From assembly GCA_030141605.1 (NCBI GenBank), contig JAQGDQ010000001.1, positions 1,426,001-1,490,000 of the forward strand: a DNA stretch of 64,000 bases, given 5' to 3'. The DNA is from Tubiluchus corallicola (taxonomy: Eukaryota; Priapulida; Priapulimorpha; Priapulimorphida; Tubiluchidae). Shown piece after piece: positions 26,701 through 37,849 of the stretch (positions are counted from its first letter, which is position 1; every line of letters begins with the position of its first letter). A program made the translations under genes and the position numbers. The notes under the pieces are model-generated. The model was not told where the DNA came from, made no database searches, and was given only the letters and a program-made list of their open reading frames with translations.

Positions 26701-29700
26701 AGTTTACTGTCCGCGTTTTTGTAGACCCCTTAGGTGGCCCAGGGTTTAACTCTAGGTCACCTGATAACAGGAATGATAAAACGAGGAAAAGTTTGAGTGA
26801 CTTCACTTGGCACTGCGGCGTCCATGATTGTTTTGTATCAATGGTGGACGGGGTTGAAATTCAGAATTTTTGCAATAAAATGTCAAATTTCGAGAGCTGT
26901 GAGGTGAACCTAGCGTCAAAAGTGCCAAATTCCACACCTTCAAACAATTGTCCATTTAACTGATTCACTTCCTGGTTGTTTCGGTGCATTATAGTGGTAA
27001 AAACGCTCAAAATTAGCACAGCAAAACAAAGACCCGTCATCCCGGGCGCCGCCATCTTGAACTTGAGTGAAAGAGACCTTTGATAGCAAGTTATACATTT
27101 CAAAAGCTTAGATGGAGTAAACTGAACAGTAATTGTTAGTACAGCTGCCTAAAAAGAAAGATATCTGGGATTGAATTCTTGTGGACACAGTAAATTTTTC
27201 AGACTTCCCAATTTATCATTTGCCTCACATGATGTCTTGATGCAGTGTGGACTGTGTTCCCCTGTCGCTGCCCCCAATAACGTGTACAGTAAATACTGAA
27301 TTAAAATTTAAAAATTTTCTGTAGAGTAAATGGTTAGCAAAATAGGATGGAAAGCAGAACATGTAAATAGAAAAATAAGCTTTTCAAAAGATTGTAATTA
27401 ATTTTTCTCAAGTGGGTTATCAACTAACATTATTCATACTTTTTCCAAAACAGCAGAATAAGCTTTCAGTGCATTAAGAGTCCTTCCAGTTAGATTGCTT
27501 TGCCTTGCAGAATCAACAGCTAATGAATAATAAATAGCATTCTCCATATCCCTCATGTAGGCAGCTGTACTTCCTGCAAGCACCCTAAGAAGATCAACAT
27601 CATGATTATTTAAGTTGCTTGCAACTGCAGCTAATTACTATCAAAACTACTTAACGAGCAATCCAGTTATGACGAAAAGTAATAGTAATGGCCCAATAGT
27701 AAAAATTCAATAGTAATGGCCCAATAATAATATTATTAACAGGTAAATCAATGGAAGTACTGTTATAGCAGATTACTGAATTAAAACTAATTTCTTATAG
27801 TATGTTCCTACAAGTAATACTTTTGAGCACAACTAAAACCAATGGTGGTAAAATACACGTACAGTAAACGCTGCATAACTTGGATCATTGGAGGCCAATT
27901 CTGTCGTACAAAAATAAACAGCAGTAACTACAATTTTAATAAAATTGAGATTTTGGTGCATTCTTACCAAACAGATGGCACCCTTCCTTGCTATTGTAAT
28001 GACATTTCATTTTCAGCAGTAATTTTTGCTCAAAAAGTAATTTCCTGTAACAGGGCAGGCAAATATGTACCTCATTACAGGTTTAAAAGTAGTAATTACA
28101 CAGGGCTCAACACAAAAACAGAATTAGCACTTATTGTTCTCTTTCTCCAATTTCTGTATTGCAAGGCACCTTACTATACAGAAATAAAAAACAGCAACTT
28201 TACAGCAAACAATTTAAAGTACTTCCAGTTACTGCTTTCTATCTCTGTTTCCCTTTAGCCAATCTAAAGTTACTGCTTGCACGTGTTGTATGAGCACAAC
28301 AAATAGATAAAAAGTCTATAAGAACATGACTTAGAACAATGGGATTAATGATTCACTTTGGACAAAACTTCATGCCCTTGCACTCCAAGCATGACATTTG
28401 AAAAAACTTTCCACGAAATCTTCCTGAAGTTCAAATTTAGTTAAATTAGCATTAAGGGACACACGGGCCAATAAAGAAAATTTTGTTTTGCTTTGCATAA
28501 TTTATAATCAATATTTGTTTATTAGTTACTACATGTCAGATCTATATGAGATCCCTTAAGCATCTGAAGAAATTTTAATAAAATATTTATTCGTTGCAAG
28601 TGCTGTGCATCTTTGTGTTCTCAACATAATAACAAAATTTTTTAGTAAAATCATAAGGTGCTGTGGCCTAATAGTGATACTAATCGTTTTTTTTTTTAAA
28701 TTTAGTGACTGTAGTCTAGTGCAGTTGTTTGTAATTTACTGCCTTTTCTGTCTGTTGCTTCAATTTCTGTTAAAAGTTACTGCTTGCTAACACTGCAGCA
28801 ACTACATGTAAAGTATATGCAATTTATTAAGCATACATTTAGATGGCATAAAGTTTACTACTATTACGAATTACACGCTCAAATGGGTAATATATGTTTA
28901 ACCTAGCAATTGTTTATTAATTTTATCTATCAGCAACTTTGCATAAAAATCACTTGTACTGATCATCTTCAAAACATTGCCCAAATATCAGCAAGGAGCT
29001 AAGACCTCTTCTAATTTTAGAAGGTTAATTAAGCTTGCTTTCGTTAATTGTTATAGGTTTTTGCAGTTGCCTTTTTTTCTTATAAAACTGTGTTCACAGT
29101 ACTTATCCCTTTACCTTGGCAATCAGTTCTCATGGAAACCCATTCTACTGATATACATTTAAAGAAATTGTGATACACCCAGACCACGACTAATAACAAT
29201 ACCCTTTTTGATGTAAGCTGCTGCAAGCCCTCTTCTTTTTTTAACAGTGGCTATGCACCCTATTACTACCGAAACAATGTGAATGTGTGTTAGTTCTGTC
29301 TACAAAATGCTAAAAATTAATAGCAAAATGTGCAGTCAAATTCAAATAATAAAATTTAAAGTTCCTTTAAAATTACTGCTTTACTGTACAATTAACTACT
29401 ACAGGACTCATTTGTCATTACTACACCTGTCACATCATGAGTAATAGTGAAAATGTTCAAATTTTATACAAAAAAAATTATAAAAGACATTTAAATTTGA
29501 TGCTAGTTAGACAGTGTCTGTTTTGCAAATTATGTGAGAAAGTAATCTATGTTTTCACAAGTATGAGAAAAAAGTATGCATTTATGTTTGTGTGTATATA
29601 TTATACACGTATATGCAATTAACAAATACATTACACAGATGATGACTTTGACCTCATCAATAAAACTCATATTTTTTCAATTTTGCACAAAGTTTGGTAC

Positions 29701-32700
29701 ATTTTTGATACATTTGGTAATGTTATATCAAAAGTTATCCCCTTTACAAATTTTCTTAAAACATTTAATTCTACAAAACATTTTAGTTCAGTATAAAACT
29801 GAATCTTAATGACAATGTTGAATCTTTTGTTGGTGCCACAGAACTAAACAGCAGTAATTTTATAAACATTGTGGCCTGTCTTCTGTTAGATTACAAATTT
29901 AAGTGTAGATACTGCTGTTTAGCTTTGTAGCAAATTTACAATATTAAGCTAACAGAGTAAAGAGCAGTATCTACTGAGGTAATACGTTGAATCATTTAAA
30001 TTTTATTTGCAAAAAACGGCTTGACTTTCTTTTTGGCACAAAAGCAGCCATTCATATGTTTAGATTATGTGGAAAGTTTCATCTTCAATGATTGTATATT
30101 TACTTGGGGTAGCATTGCAAACTTTGATTGCATTTTTCTCAAAATAGTAAAAAAATAAGAATTTGTAGTTACTGCCTTTTTTGCGTGGCAGATTTATAGT
30201 CTTGCAAAACTACACATACAAACGTTTGGTTTGCAGATTTTCTATTTGTTTTGTCCTGGTTCAGCACTATTGTGCCAAAACTGACAGTGACTCGTTTCAT
30301 CAAATTAGATGTTTATTACATCACTAACACTAGCAAGCCTGCTTACTACTTATTTTAACTTTGATTTGAATTTTCTTTTTAGAAATTATTTAAAAGAGAA
30401 AAGTGTACAAGAAAATAATGAAATAGGGAATCTTTTAGAATTGTGCAACTGGAAACTTCCTCTTTGCAATTTTTAACAATGCAAATTTAATAAACGCAAA
30501 AACAAATTACTTACGTTTCTAGAGTAGTTGAACTATACTGCGAGCCATTGTCTTTAATTGCTATAGATACCAGGTCCTTGTGATAACTTGGGGCATGATA
30601 ACCTCGAAGTGCTGTCAAGAAATCGCCACGTTCAGTGGAGCCACTGCCTCAATATATAATCAACAAATTTAACTTTTCATCTGCTTCAAAAAATTTGATT
30701 AGGATTAAAGAATATGTCGCCTAAAGTATGACGTATACTACGTTAAGTAGTCTTGTACATAAAACTAGTCGACTGTGTTTCTGCTTAGTCAAGCATATAT
30801 ATTTAAATTAATGCTATTAGTAAAAAATAGATGAGCAAAAGAAAAATTAATAAGCAAACTCACTATATATGTTATTAAATTTTTAGGAACTGCAATATAC
30901 GAAAAACTTCTAAGTTTTTAACACCTAAGGTTTATTTGATGCCAAGGCATTTCAATAGAATCATTAAAGAAAATGTTCAAAAATGCAATTTTTGGAACTG
31001 ATGTTTATTTGAAACAACATACTCACGGACTGAGTACCCTGCACTTGGTGCTCCTGGAGCATAACAATACCGCAGGTAATGATGTGACACTCTTCTCCTG
31101 CATTAGTTTTCTTGTATTCTCAGTGTCAAACACGCGCACTGTTCGGACAGCTTTCACGTTTCTTGTGTCTAGAATTAACTGAAATATAGGCTACTTTTTG
31201 TTCAGAGCATATTTTGATTTTCCAACATTTCTAGATTTCCAAAAAAAAATAATTCTTTATTTCCTAGTATATGTAGACTCCAATCAAGGTATCATTTGAA
31301 ATAATTGTGCATATGTGCAGCATGGGTTTTAAATGGCTTTAGAAATGACAAATATTGCACCAGAATTTATGCTAATTTTAAAATCTATACATTATCACGA
31401 AATTTCTACAATTAAAGCCTTTGAACTTGACCAGTAACATGCAATAAACCAAGAAAACCAAATGTCTATGCAGAATCAGAAAATTTCATGATTATTACCA
31501 TCATAATTTTCATCATAACCATGTCATCATGAAAGTTGTAGAATATGTACATACAGTTTCAGGTTCTGAACAGTATTTCAAAACTGTTCAAAAGATCAAT
31601 AGTTTGCAAAAGTTAAAACTTAATTTTTAATTGGCTATATAAATTTGCACAAGTTTTTATAATGAAAATCCTTATGATAACTTGCCCGCAAAAACTTCTT
31701 TTATATTGATTGTCTAGAAACTGCTTTAACACAAAATTTTATATTTTAACCACATAGGAACCATTACATTACATCAGCAATATTAGAAAAAACACATCTC
31801 TTTCATATAAACATTAGCATCAACATAACTGTAACAAGTGTTTTTGAAAGCTCTTCGACACCAGCAACGACTTTTAGCCACCAATCTAGATTTCTTGAAC
31901 AGTGAACATGTGGTGTTTCAGAAAGTTTGAAACATCAGAGTTCAAACCAGTCATTTAAAATGTAGGGGACAGGCCATTTAAAGGCAGGAGAATTGGGTGC
32001 AGCCATTTAGATGCAAGAGAACTGAGTATGCCTATTTGGGCATTAGACACTTGGGCGCTCACTCACTTTGGCATGGCATGAGACATTTGGGCACTAGTGC
32101 CGATACACACTGTGGAATATATCATTTCTGTGCTACTCTACTAATCACACTGCCTATGTGGCAAAATTGTGGGAAACCTCATTCACTGCCTGATTAGTAT
32201 AATGCAACAATTAAATAAAATATAACTACCTCTCTTCCAAGAATAGAATCCGGTTTTTCATAAACCAATATATGATGAGCACGATTTCTATTTTGCTCAT
32301 CCCACAAGCTCTCTATGTGTTCTAACCTACAGTAAAATAGCAAAATATGGTACAGTAGATATAGACAACAGACAATACTAGTTTATAATAATTTGGTGAC
32401 AAAAAATGAATAGTCGAGTGGTTAGTGTGTGCTTAGCGACATAATCAATGTCGAGCCTCGTTAGTAAATAGACAGGTGAGTTCCAATCCTATCATAATCA
32501 GCTACAATAATTAATCTAGTATCCCAGTTTTTCAAACTGTATAAAAATTCAGTACTTTGAATATTAAATTAGTTCAGGACTTTAGATGTTAGTAAAATTT
32601 TAGTAAACAATTACTTCAATGCATAATCAAAACTAATATATATGCATAATATTCACCTGACACCAAGGAATGTACAGTAATGAATATTCTTGGAAATTTA

Positions 32701-35700
32701 AAAATCACAAACAGCCAATAGATTGAAAATAACACATCTTACATAACATACTTTAATATTGGATGCAGATCAGGCCAAAAAGCTGGAGTTTCACTTGAAG
32801 TATGCATCTCTAAATGATCAAGGGTAATTTTTAACAATCCTCCTACATCATTTACTCCAGAAATACCAATAGCGGTACCAGTTTGGCTTTCAGAGCTAAA
32901 TGCTTTGAACAACTAAAAAATACAAACAAAAATTACTACCACTTCTAATCGTGCCATGAACAGGCATATTAAATGCAAATTTGCAGCACATTACAGGTGC
33001 AAAATCTGTAATTAGTTAACAAATCAAAAGAATCGAGCTTGGTTTTCAATCACTAGTATCAGTACTACTGATATTGGAAAAGCTCGTTGCAACTGCTGGT
33101 GACATTTATCTTGTTTTGAACAAGTATATAGGCGGTACAGAATTATAGTAACTGTAGAAAATGATCGATGCTTCACAAAAAGTCAGACTTGTGTATTATG
33201 TCATACACAATGATATGAGCATATTTTAACAGTTCTGCCCTAAAAGAAGTTTAAATCTTGTTAATAAATGACATTTTTAAACGTTTCAAACCTATTCAAC
33301 CAGTGTAACTTAATTTACTATTTAAAGCGTTATAGCACCCTCAAAACATCTGTTTTCTAAAAGAAGAAAAAAGCTTCTTAAACTAAAAACTCTGATTACA
33401 TATGGTACCTTTATGGTTGGTAATCCCTTCACGTGGTAAGACCTGCATGTTTCGATATTTTTGGAATCTGCACAGTTGATAACAGCAGTGTTGATTACAT
33501 CATGCCAACCTAAGCAAAGATTAATTTCTTTATTGTTTTGATGCTATGAATTGAGAGCTTTATATGTCAAAACAGCTACTTTTCAACTGATGATTATAGT
33601 TGACATTGTTCCAGCATTAAATTTTTCAACATGCAACAGTTTTTCAGCCATAACTTAAAAAGCTCCAAAAACTATAAAATTCTTATAACTTCCGCAACAA
33701 AAAGTTAATGTATTGTAATATCAATAGTATAATTTCGATTTTGAACGGCACTTGCTTGTAATATTATTGTAGTCTAAACTTTGAAACATTTTTACTGCAC
33801 CACCCGATATATACAAAATAAATACTTATTTTACAGAAATATAATTTGATGTTTGGGCCTTAAAAGGTTTTCCTTACTAATATCTCACGATGTTTACAAA
33901 ACTGTTTTATACCGCTCAGAAGTGGTGCTGTCAAGTCGCTAACATGTCAGTGTCTAGTTTTTTTGCTGGATTGCTGAGCATTATGATTATCTGCCTTGAC
34001 GACAGATCTCTGCATGCAAAATGTCTACAATAGATGTAGGGGCATCTACATATAATGATATCAAGTTTAGGGTAGGTAGGTGGCATGAGACGTGATAATG
34101 CCATTATAAGGCAAGGTAGGTAGGTGATTTAGTCATGATATCGTTATCTGACTTCAGGCTTTTTTGGCTGGTTGTAATCGGCTGTGAGAAGGAGGGATCT
34201 GCACAATGGGTTGATGAGAATGAGTTCAGTGAATTGGGGCTGACACCACTTTCACTGCTGATGCCAGTAGAATCCACTGATGGTTTCTGGTTAATCAACA
34301 CATGTTGTGTTGTTACCTGTCTTTGTGAGGAGGAAGAATAAAATGTGCAATACGCTACATCGGTGTGATATTGATATTAGCAGTGTAAGGGGTAGCTAGG
34401 TGGTGGGGCATATGATAACATTAGTATAACACAAGATGGGTAGGTGCTCGAAATCGGCTGAAAACTTCATATCGTTATATGTGGGCATGACAATGATTTA
34501 TAATATATAATTGCATCATGTGATATCAGCTTTTAAGCCTTAAAATTAATTTACATAAAACTAATTATCATAATTAATGAATATCAGAAAGCAACTGGAT
34601 ACCAAACGTGTTTAAACTTTAAAGAAACAAATTTTAATTATAATTTTATGGTGCGCGGTAAAAATGGCACAGGGAAAATGCTACATATGTTATTTTGATG
34701 CAAATGATTTCTATAAAAAAAAACTAGAATGCGCTCACTAGGGAGCAGATCTCTGCGAAAGCCGAACAATCCTAAACTTATTTGCCTGACTCTTTTGATT
34801 AAAAAATTTTAACACAAAGATAAAGAAAACATACAAAAATGTACTTGTTCTGGTATTATATAGACTAGTAAAAGACTCACAAAATGTTTGTTCACTAAAA
34901 AGATTTATAATCGATAATGCACAAATGAACCACAAAGTGCTTATCTACTTTTATAAGCATTAATTTTGATGATGGTAATAGACTGACAAAATTAATATAC
35001 ATGTAAGCAAGTCACCGTATAAGGCACTACATGTTAATAAGCAGAGGTTATAGACAGCGTTACACAGTTTTGCAAGCGAAAATTTCTCGAAAAGTGACTG
35101 GAACAAACTCGTAGTTGTTTGTCCAGGTGAAGATAACAATAAATAACTTACTAAATACTCACTCTGAGCTCTCCAGAAAGTGCTTCACAAAAGGTGTTTT
35201 TTGTACGTGATGTTCTATCAAGTTTTGCAAAAAAAGAACCGACGAATAGATTCCCAATTTGGCACCCTATACCCGCCTGTCTTGGAAACCTGATAGATAG
35301 TTTTTGTATAATAAGCTTACTGCCATAACAGACAAAAAAGAACCAAACAAACAGACAAACACGACTTCCTAGGCAAAGGTAAAAATAATTGTCCCCACTG
35401 CAACACTAACTCTAAACACATATTTTATTAAGAGTGCCCTTTTTTCCTGTGCCATATTTACGTACTTTTCCGTTTATGACATTTTTACCTACTTTTCCAT
35501 TTGTGCCACTTTTACCTGTACCAAATACACCTTAGTTTTACCTACATTTACATGTCCAAATCAGCTAAAAATACCTGTCAACTCAGTTGCAAACTGCTTC
35601 CATACAGGTGCGAAGCGCTGGCAATGTCCGCACCAGCTGGAATAAAACTGCACTATCCAGGCATTAGATTTACCGTGAAGGGTTTGTTTTATAGTTTCAC

Positions 35701-35821
35701 GCGTCAATTGAACACTAGGGTCAACATCCGCGTATAAAGACTCTACTTCTGGTAAAACGCATCTATAAAATGCAGAAAATACCAACACAAAATTCAATAA
35801 AAATCTCAAACATAGGGCCAT
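20511..35821 (-). CDS. QSOX: Quiescin sulfhydryl oxidase, copy B (583 aa, 10 exons)
   Basis: A tandem paralogue of the upstream-numbered QSOX, with the same disulfide-forming role expected. Exons, 5' to 3': 35575-35821, 33409-33509, 32752-32912, 32230-32326, 31027-31178, 30515-30643, 27440-27584, 23898-24011, 21931-22060, 20511-20986. They total 1752 bp in one frame. Seen: a signal peptide; the thioredoxin [24 protein letters not shown] opening the ERV/ALR domain; the flavin-proximal CQEC (Cys448-Cys451); [20 protein letters not shown]; and a CLRC pair. All redox cysteine pairs are kept, so the protein should be active. It ends right after a hydrophobic span (about 562-583) with no basic cytoplasmic tail, and lacks copy A's long loop before the membrane. 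Intron 7 holds a LINE, and other introns hold further repeats. Identity to copy A was not computed but looks high in the catalytic exons. Confidence 0.95.
23082..23134. repeat. 18 bp minisatellite, three units
   Basis: Three head-to-tail units of the form TGTACAAGAGCTCATACG, the first one base shorter, in QSOX B intron 8. Confidence 0.85.
23687..23739. repeat. (CA)n microsatellite
   Basis: CA/CG dinucleotide run in QSOX B intron 8. Confidence 0.95.
24171..27103 (-). mobile_element. CR1/L2-like LINE with 2A-like peptide, PHD finger and endonuclease; RT core deleted
   Basis: A non-LTR retrotransposon in QSOX B intron 7, on the host gene strand. In order along the minus strand: a hydrophobic leader with the 2A-like motif GDLELNPGP (26735-26761); a Cys/His cluster of PHD type ([20 protein letters not shown], about 26620-26710); an apurinic-endonuclease-like region split by a frameshift ([20 protein letters not shown]; a 25727-26284 segment with [10 protein letters not shown]); a linker (25198-25467); then an abrupt join near 25200 to post-RT sequence ([59 protein letters not shown]). 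The catalytic RT palm (F/Y-x-DD) is missing, so this copy cannot retrotranspose itself. The 3' end is a short (CTTAT)n tail at 24171-24190, typical of CR1/L2-type elements. The exact 5' end is uncertain. Confidence 0.85.
26735..26806 (-). other. Signal-like leader plus 2A-like ribosome-skipping motif in the LINE ORF
   Basis: Residues 1-24 of the open frame form a hydrophobic leader ([11 protein letters not shown]) running straight into [11 protein letters not shown]. The motif fits the 2A consensus D-x-E-x-NPG-P exactly, with the skip site between Gly and Pro. Similar leader-2A arrangements are established in non-LTR retrotransposons of sea urchins and other invertebrates. Function here is inferred from the motif alone. 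Confidence 0.85.
27921..30175. repeat. Region enriched for the 7-mer TTACTGC/GCAGTAA
   Basis: Nine exact occurrences lie in about 2.26 kb of QSOX B intron 6. As GCAGTAA: 27921, 28016, 29851. As TTACTGC: 28229, 28270, 28736, 28777, 29373, 30169. Chance would give well under one on both strands of an unbiased sequence. Flanks are partly shared (AGTTACTGCTTGC twice, AAACAGCAGTAA twice). No coding sequence is convincing here, including a 138-codon open frame at 27842-28258. Confidence 0.6.
29904..29974. repeat. Inverted repeat with 12 bp perfect arms
   Basis: GTAGATACTGCT (29904-29915) pairs perfectly with AGCAGTATCTAC (29963-29974) across a 47 bp loop. Similarity continues imperfectly into the loop (TTTAGCTT against its complement). 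It could be a small MITE or part of the surrounding repeat region. Confidence 0.7.
32411..32491 (+). repeat. tRNA-like segment, probable SINE head or tRNA pseudogene
   Basis: TAGTCGAGTGGTTAG resembles a pol III A box (TRGC-x-x-AGTGG, as in Ser/Leu tRNAs). GTTCCAATCC, about 70 bp downstream, resembles a B box (GGTTCGAATCC). The spacing suits a tRNA with a long variable arm. Acceptor-stem pairing and an anticodon loop are not convincing, so it is not called as a functional tRNA. It lies in QSOX B intron 3. Confidence 0.45.
33589..33812 (+). repeat. Dispersed repeat, copy 2
   Basis: Partner of 559-778 in the same orientation, located in QSOX B intron 1. It keeps the block order, including GCACTTGCTTGTAATATTAT and the terminal CACCCGATATA. 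Confidence 0.6.
34060..34460. repeat. Degenerate repeats with GGTAGGTAGGTG cores
   Basis: Three loosely similar blocks (near 34070, 34110 and 34435) combine a GATAA-type stretch with AAG(G/A)(T/G)(A/G)GGTAGGTG. Two short antiparallel open frames of 65-68 codons overlap here, but nothing supports either as a gene. Confidence 0.35.
35440..35550. repeat. Degenerate minisatellite beside QSOX B exon 1
   Basis: Recurring units of the form TTTTTACCTACTTTTCC and TTTGTGCCA on the plus strand lie within about 25 bp of the exon 1 donor. Confidence 0.5.
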
Positions 35822-35944
35822 GAGCTATTACAATTCCTGTGCTGCTACTACAAAAAAAGCGTGAGCAGAGAACGCAGGATGGCAGGCCAAAGTTACTTTG
35901 ATTACATATCCGTAAACATATCTGTGTTGGGAGCAAAGTAGGAC

Positions 35945-36025
35945 ACAAGCCCAAGTAGGACAATTGGCGTACATGGACCAGTCCAAGTAAGACACGTCGT
36001 ACATGGGCTGCCCAAGTAAGAGACA
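35945..36025. repeat. About 35 bp degenerate minisatellite upstream of QSOX B
   Basis: Two and a half units alternate CCCAAGTA(G/A)GACA with CGTACATGG. It starts about 120 bp upstream of the copy B start codon, so it may lie in the promoter or 5' UTR. Confidence 0.6.
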
Positions 36026-36690
36026 CTAGAGAAAGGTCGCGAATTCAGTCGTTAGTTGTCTGGCAGAGTCTGTTGTCCTCGTTTATTTAATAATAATAAT
36101 TGAAAACGTCAATACACGTTGAATAATTCATCATACATCTGATGAAATAAAAAATCTTATTCTGCGCTAGTAGAAGGGCCAATATTAAATTTGGCTTCGA
36201 TACTAATCTTTTTTAAGTGAAATAGTCCAGCCTTTTAGGCGATTCCAACATTTGCTTTAAGGTATAATAATTATAATTTTTTATTTTGTCTCGCTTCACA
36301 GATAGATGATCCGCTTCACTACCTCTTGGACAAGTAATTGTTTTCTACTAAGTAAATGGGCTAGCGAGCTATGTGCCCTATATAGTTTCTCTCTTTAAAG
36401 CATTAGATACTTAGTTTAATGTTATGATGATGTTAATGGAGCCAATAATAATAATGTTTTATAGATGTAATTTAATGTATGGGCCACATCCTAAGCATCT
36501 GGAGATTCAACATCTAAAATCTTTAGAAGAGAGACAGTCAAAAATATTTAGCTTTATGCTACCAAATTATTCATAGAGAAGTTGGTGTTGACTTTGACAA
36601 ATTTTTTACATATCATATTCGCGTTGAAAGGAATTTTTGTCTGTTTGCATTTTAAATCTCCCGCAATACTGTTCCGACGGCGCCATTACA

Positions 36691-36698
36691 TGACGTCA
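36691..36698. promoter_or_regulatory. Consensus CRE palindrome TGACGTCA
   Basis: A perfect CREB/ATF consensus octamer. It sits 870 bp upstream of the QSOX B ATG and 1.15 kb upstream of the NELFE ATG, in a locally GC-richer stretch (GACGGCGCC just before it). An 8-mer can occur by chance; regulation is inferred from position only. Confidence 0.4.
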
Positions 36699-37215
36699 CT
36701 AAAACACGTAAATCAGGGAAAGAAAAAGCAATGTTAAATTATGACCCAAAAAACTTTCCATGCAAATCTGTATTACTTGGCATTTCACTTACCTGCTGGG
36801 AAGACTTATGTAACTAGACTAATAATTTAGAATGTTTGTGCCAGTTGATAAAATGTCACTGACTCATCTTTCAGGGTGTGCCACTCACTAGCCAAAAACA
36901 TATTTTTAATCTTATTGACAAGATACAGTAATTTAAAATTTTATTTAATTAGCAACATGTATGCTACGAATGCTCTGATTATATTTTCAAACTTTACTCA
37001 GTGTTATCAAAACTTGTTTCAAATGACCTACCACTAAAATGGCTGCGCCTAACCGTCATCGCGGGAGTTTAACTTTACACGTTATATACAGCGTTACGGC
37101 CGGTGCAAGCCATGCATATGAAAAGGTAGTACGTAAGCGGTACAAAATTTCGAGACGAATTTTTTAAGCTTTATGTAAGTGGAGGGTTTTCTTGTGCTTT
37201 AAGTGGCGTTACGAA

Positions 37216-37397
37216 ACTTGCGAATGCGGGGATACGTTGCGTTTTCTACCTTGTGGAATAGATGCGGAAAAAATCAATGGGAAATAGCTGCAGAAAAAGA
37301 ATAACGCATCTGCAGCTGCATAAACGGGTGCATTGAAAACAATGTAAACAGATTTTATCTATTCCGCACCACCCAAAACGCATCCGCATCTGCAAGT
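37216..37397. mobile_element. MITE-like inverted-repeat element (about 180 bp)
   Basis: The left end, ACTTGCGAATGCGG onward, and the right end, read in reverse (ACTTGCAGATGCGGATGCGTT), form terminal inverted repeats of about 45 bp with gaps, both extending to GGAATAGAT. The interior contains GGTGCATTGAAAACA, also present at 60476-60490 inside another inverted-repeat element. No transposase is present and no clean target-site duplication was assigned. Confidence 0.6.
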
Positions 37398-37849
37398 TAA
37401 ATAAGGGATTGCGTAGAAATATAGATATCTATGAATATAAATATCCATATGCTCCTAAGCCATAGATTTAGATAAAGCGCGTGGGCACCTGTCCTAGGCT
37501 CTTATGCTTCTCACTCAGGCTTCACCAGGCAAACTCAATGGAGAATTGCTCAAACGGCAGAGGAACTATGTAAAACAGAGAACTATCCCATATAATATTA
37601 GAACAGGTCTCTAGTTTGAAGCTAGGATCTATGAAACAACTTACTTGGCAAGCATTTAAAAATAATTTTAATATTTTTAAGATTGAAACGCATAATATAT
37701 TGAAAATTGTAAAACAAGTGAAATTTTCTCGTTCTTCCGCAATAGATGGCAGAACAGTATTTTGTACTGTATTTTGTACATATGTTGCCTGGCTACTAAA
37801 GCTTCAGTTCAGGTGCAAGCGACATAACTAGTTTAACTACATAATAATT

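Larger units (their letters stand above)
35822..37849. other. Divergent intergenic region, QSOX B / NELFE promoters
   Basis: The two genes face away from each other across 2.03 kb, so both promoters probably lie here. Contents: a degenerate minisatellite (35945-36025), a CRE palindrome (36691-36698), a YY1-like AAATGGCTGC near 37037 followed by GCGGGAG, and a MITE-like inverted repeat (37216-37397). No TATA box was assigned, and no coding sequence was recognised. Confidence 0.5.

Noticed and set aside
27842-28258. 138-codon plus-strand frame in QSOX B intron 6
   Set aside because: No domain, AT-rich composition and location inside a motif-repeat region. Long chance frames are expected in a 64 kb window.
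32411-32491. Possible functional tRNA-Ser/Leu gene
   Set aside because: A- and B-box-like words are present, but a convincing acceptor stem and anticodon arm are not, so it was kept only as a SINE head or pseudogene.
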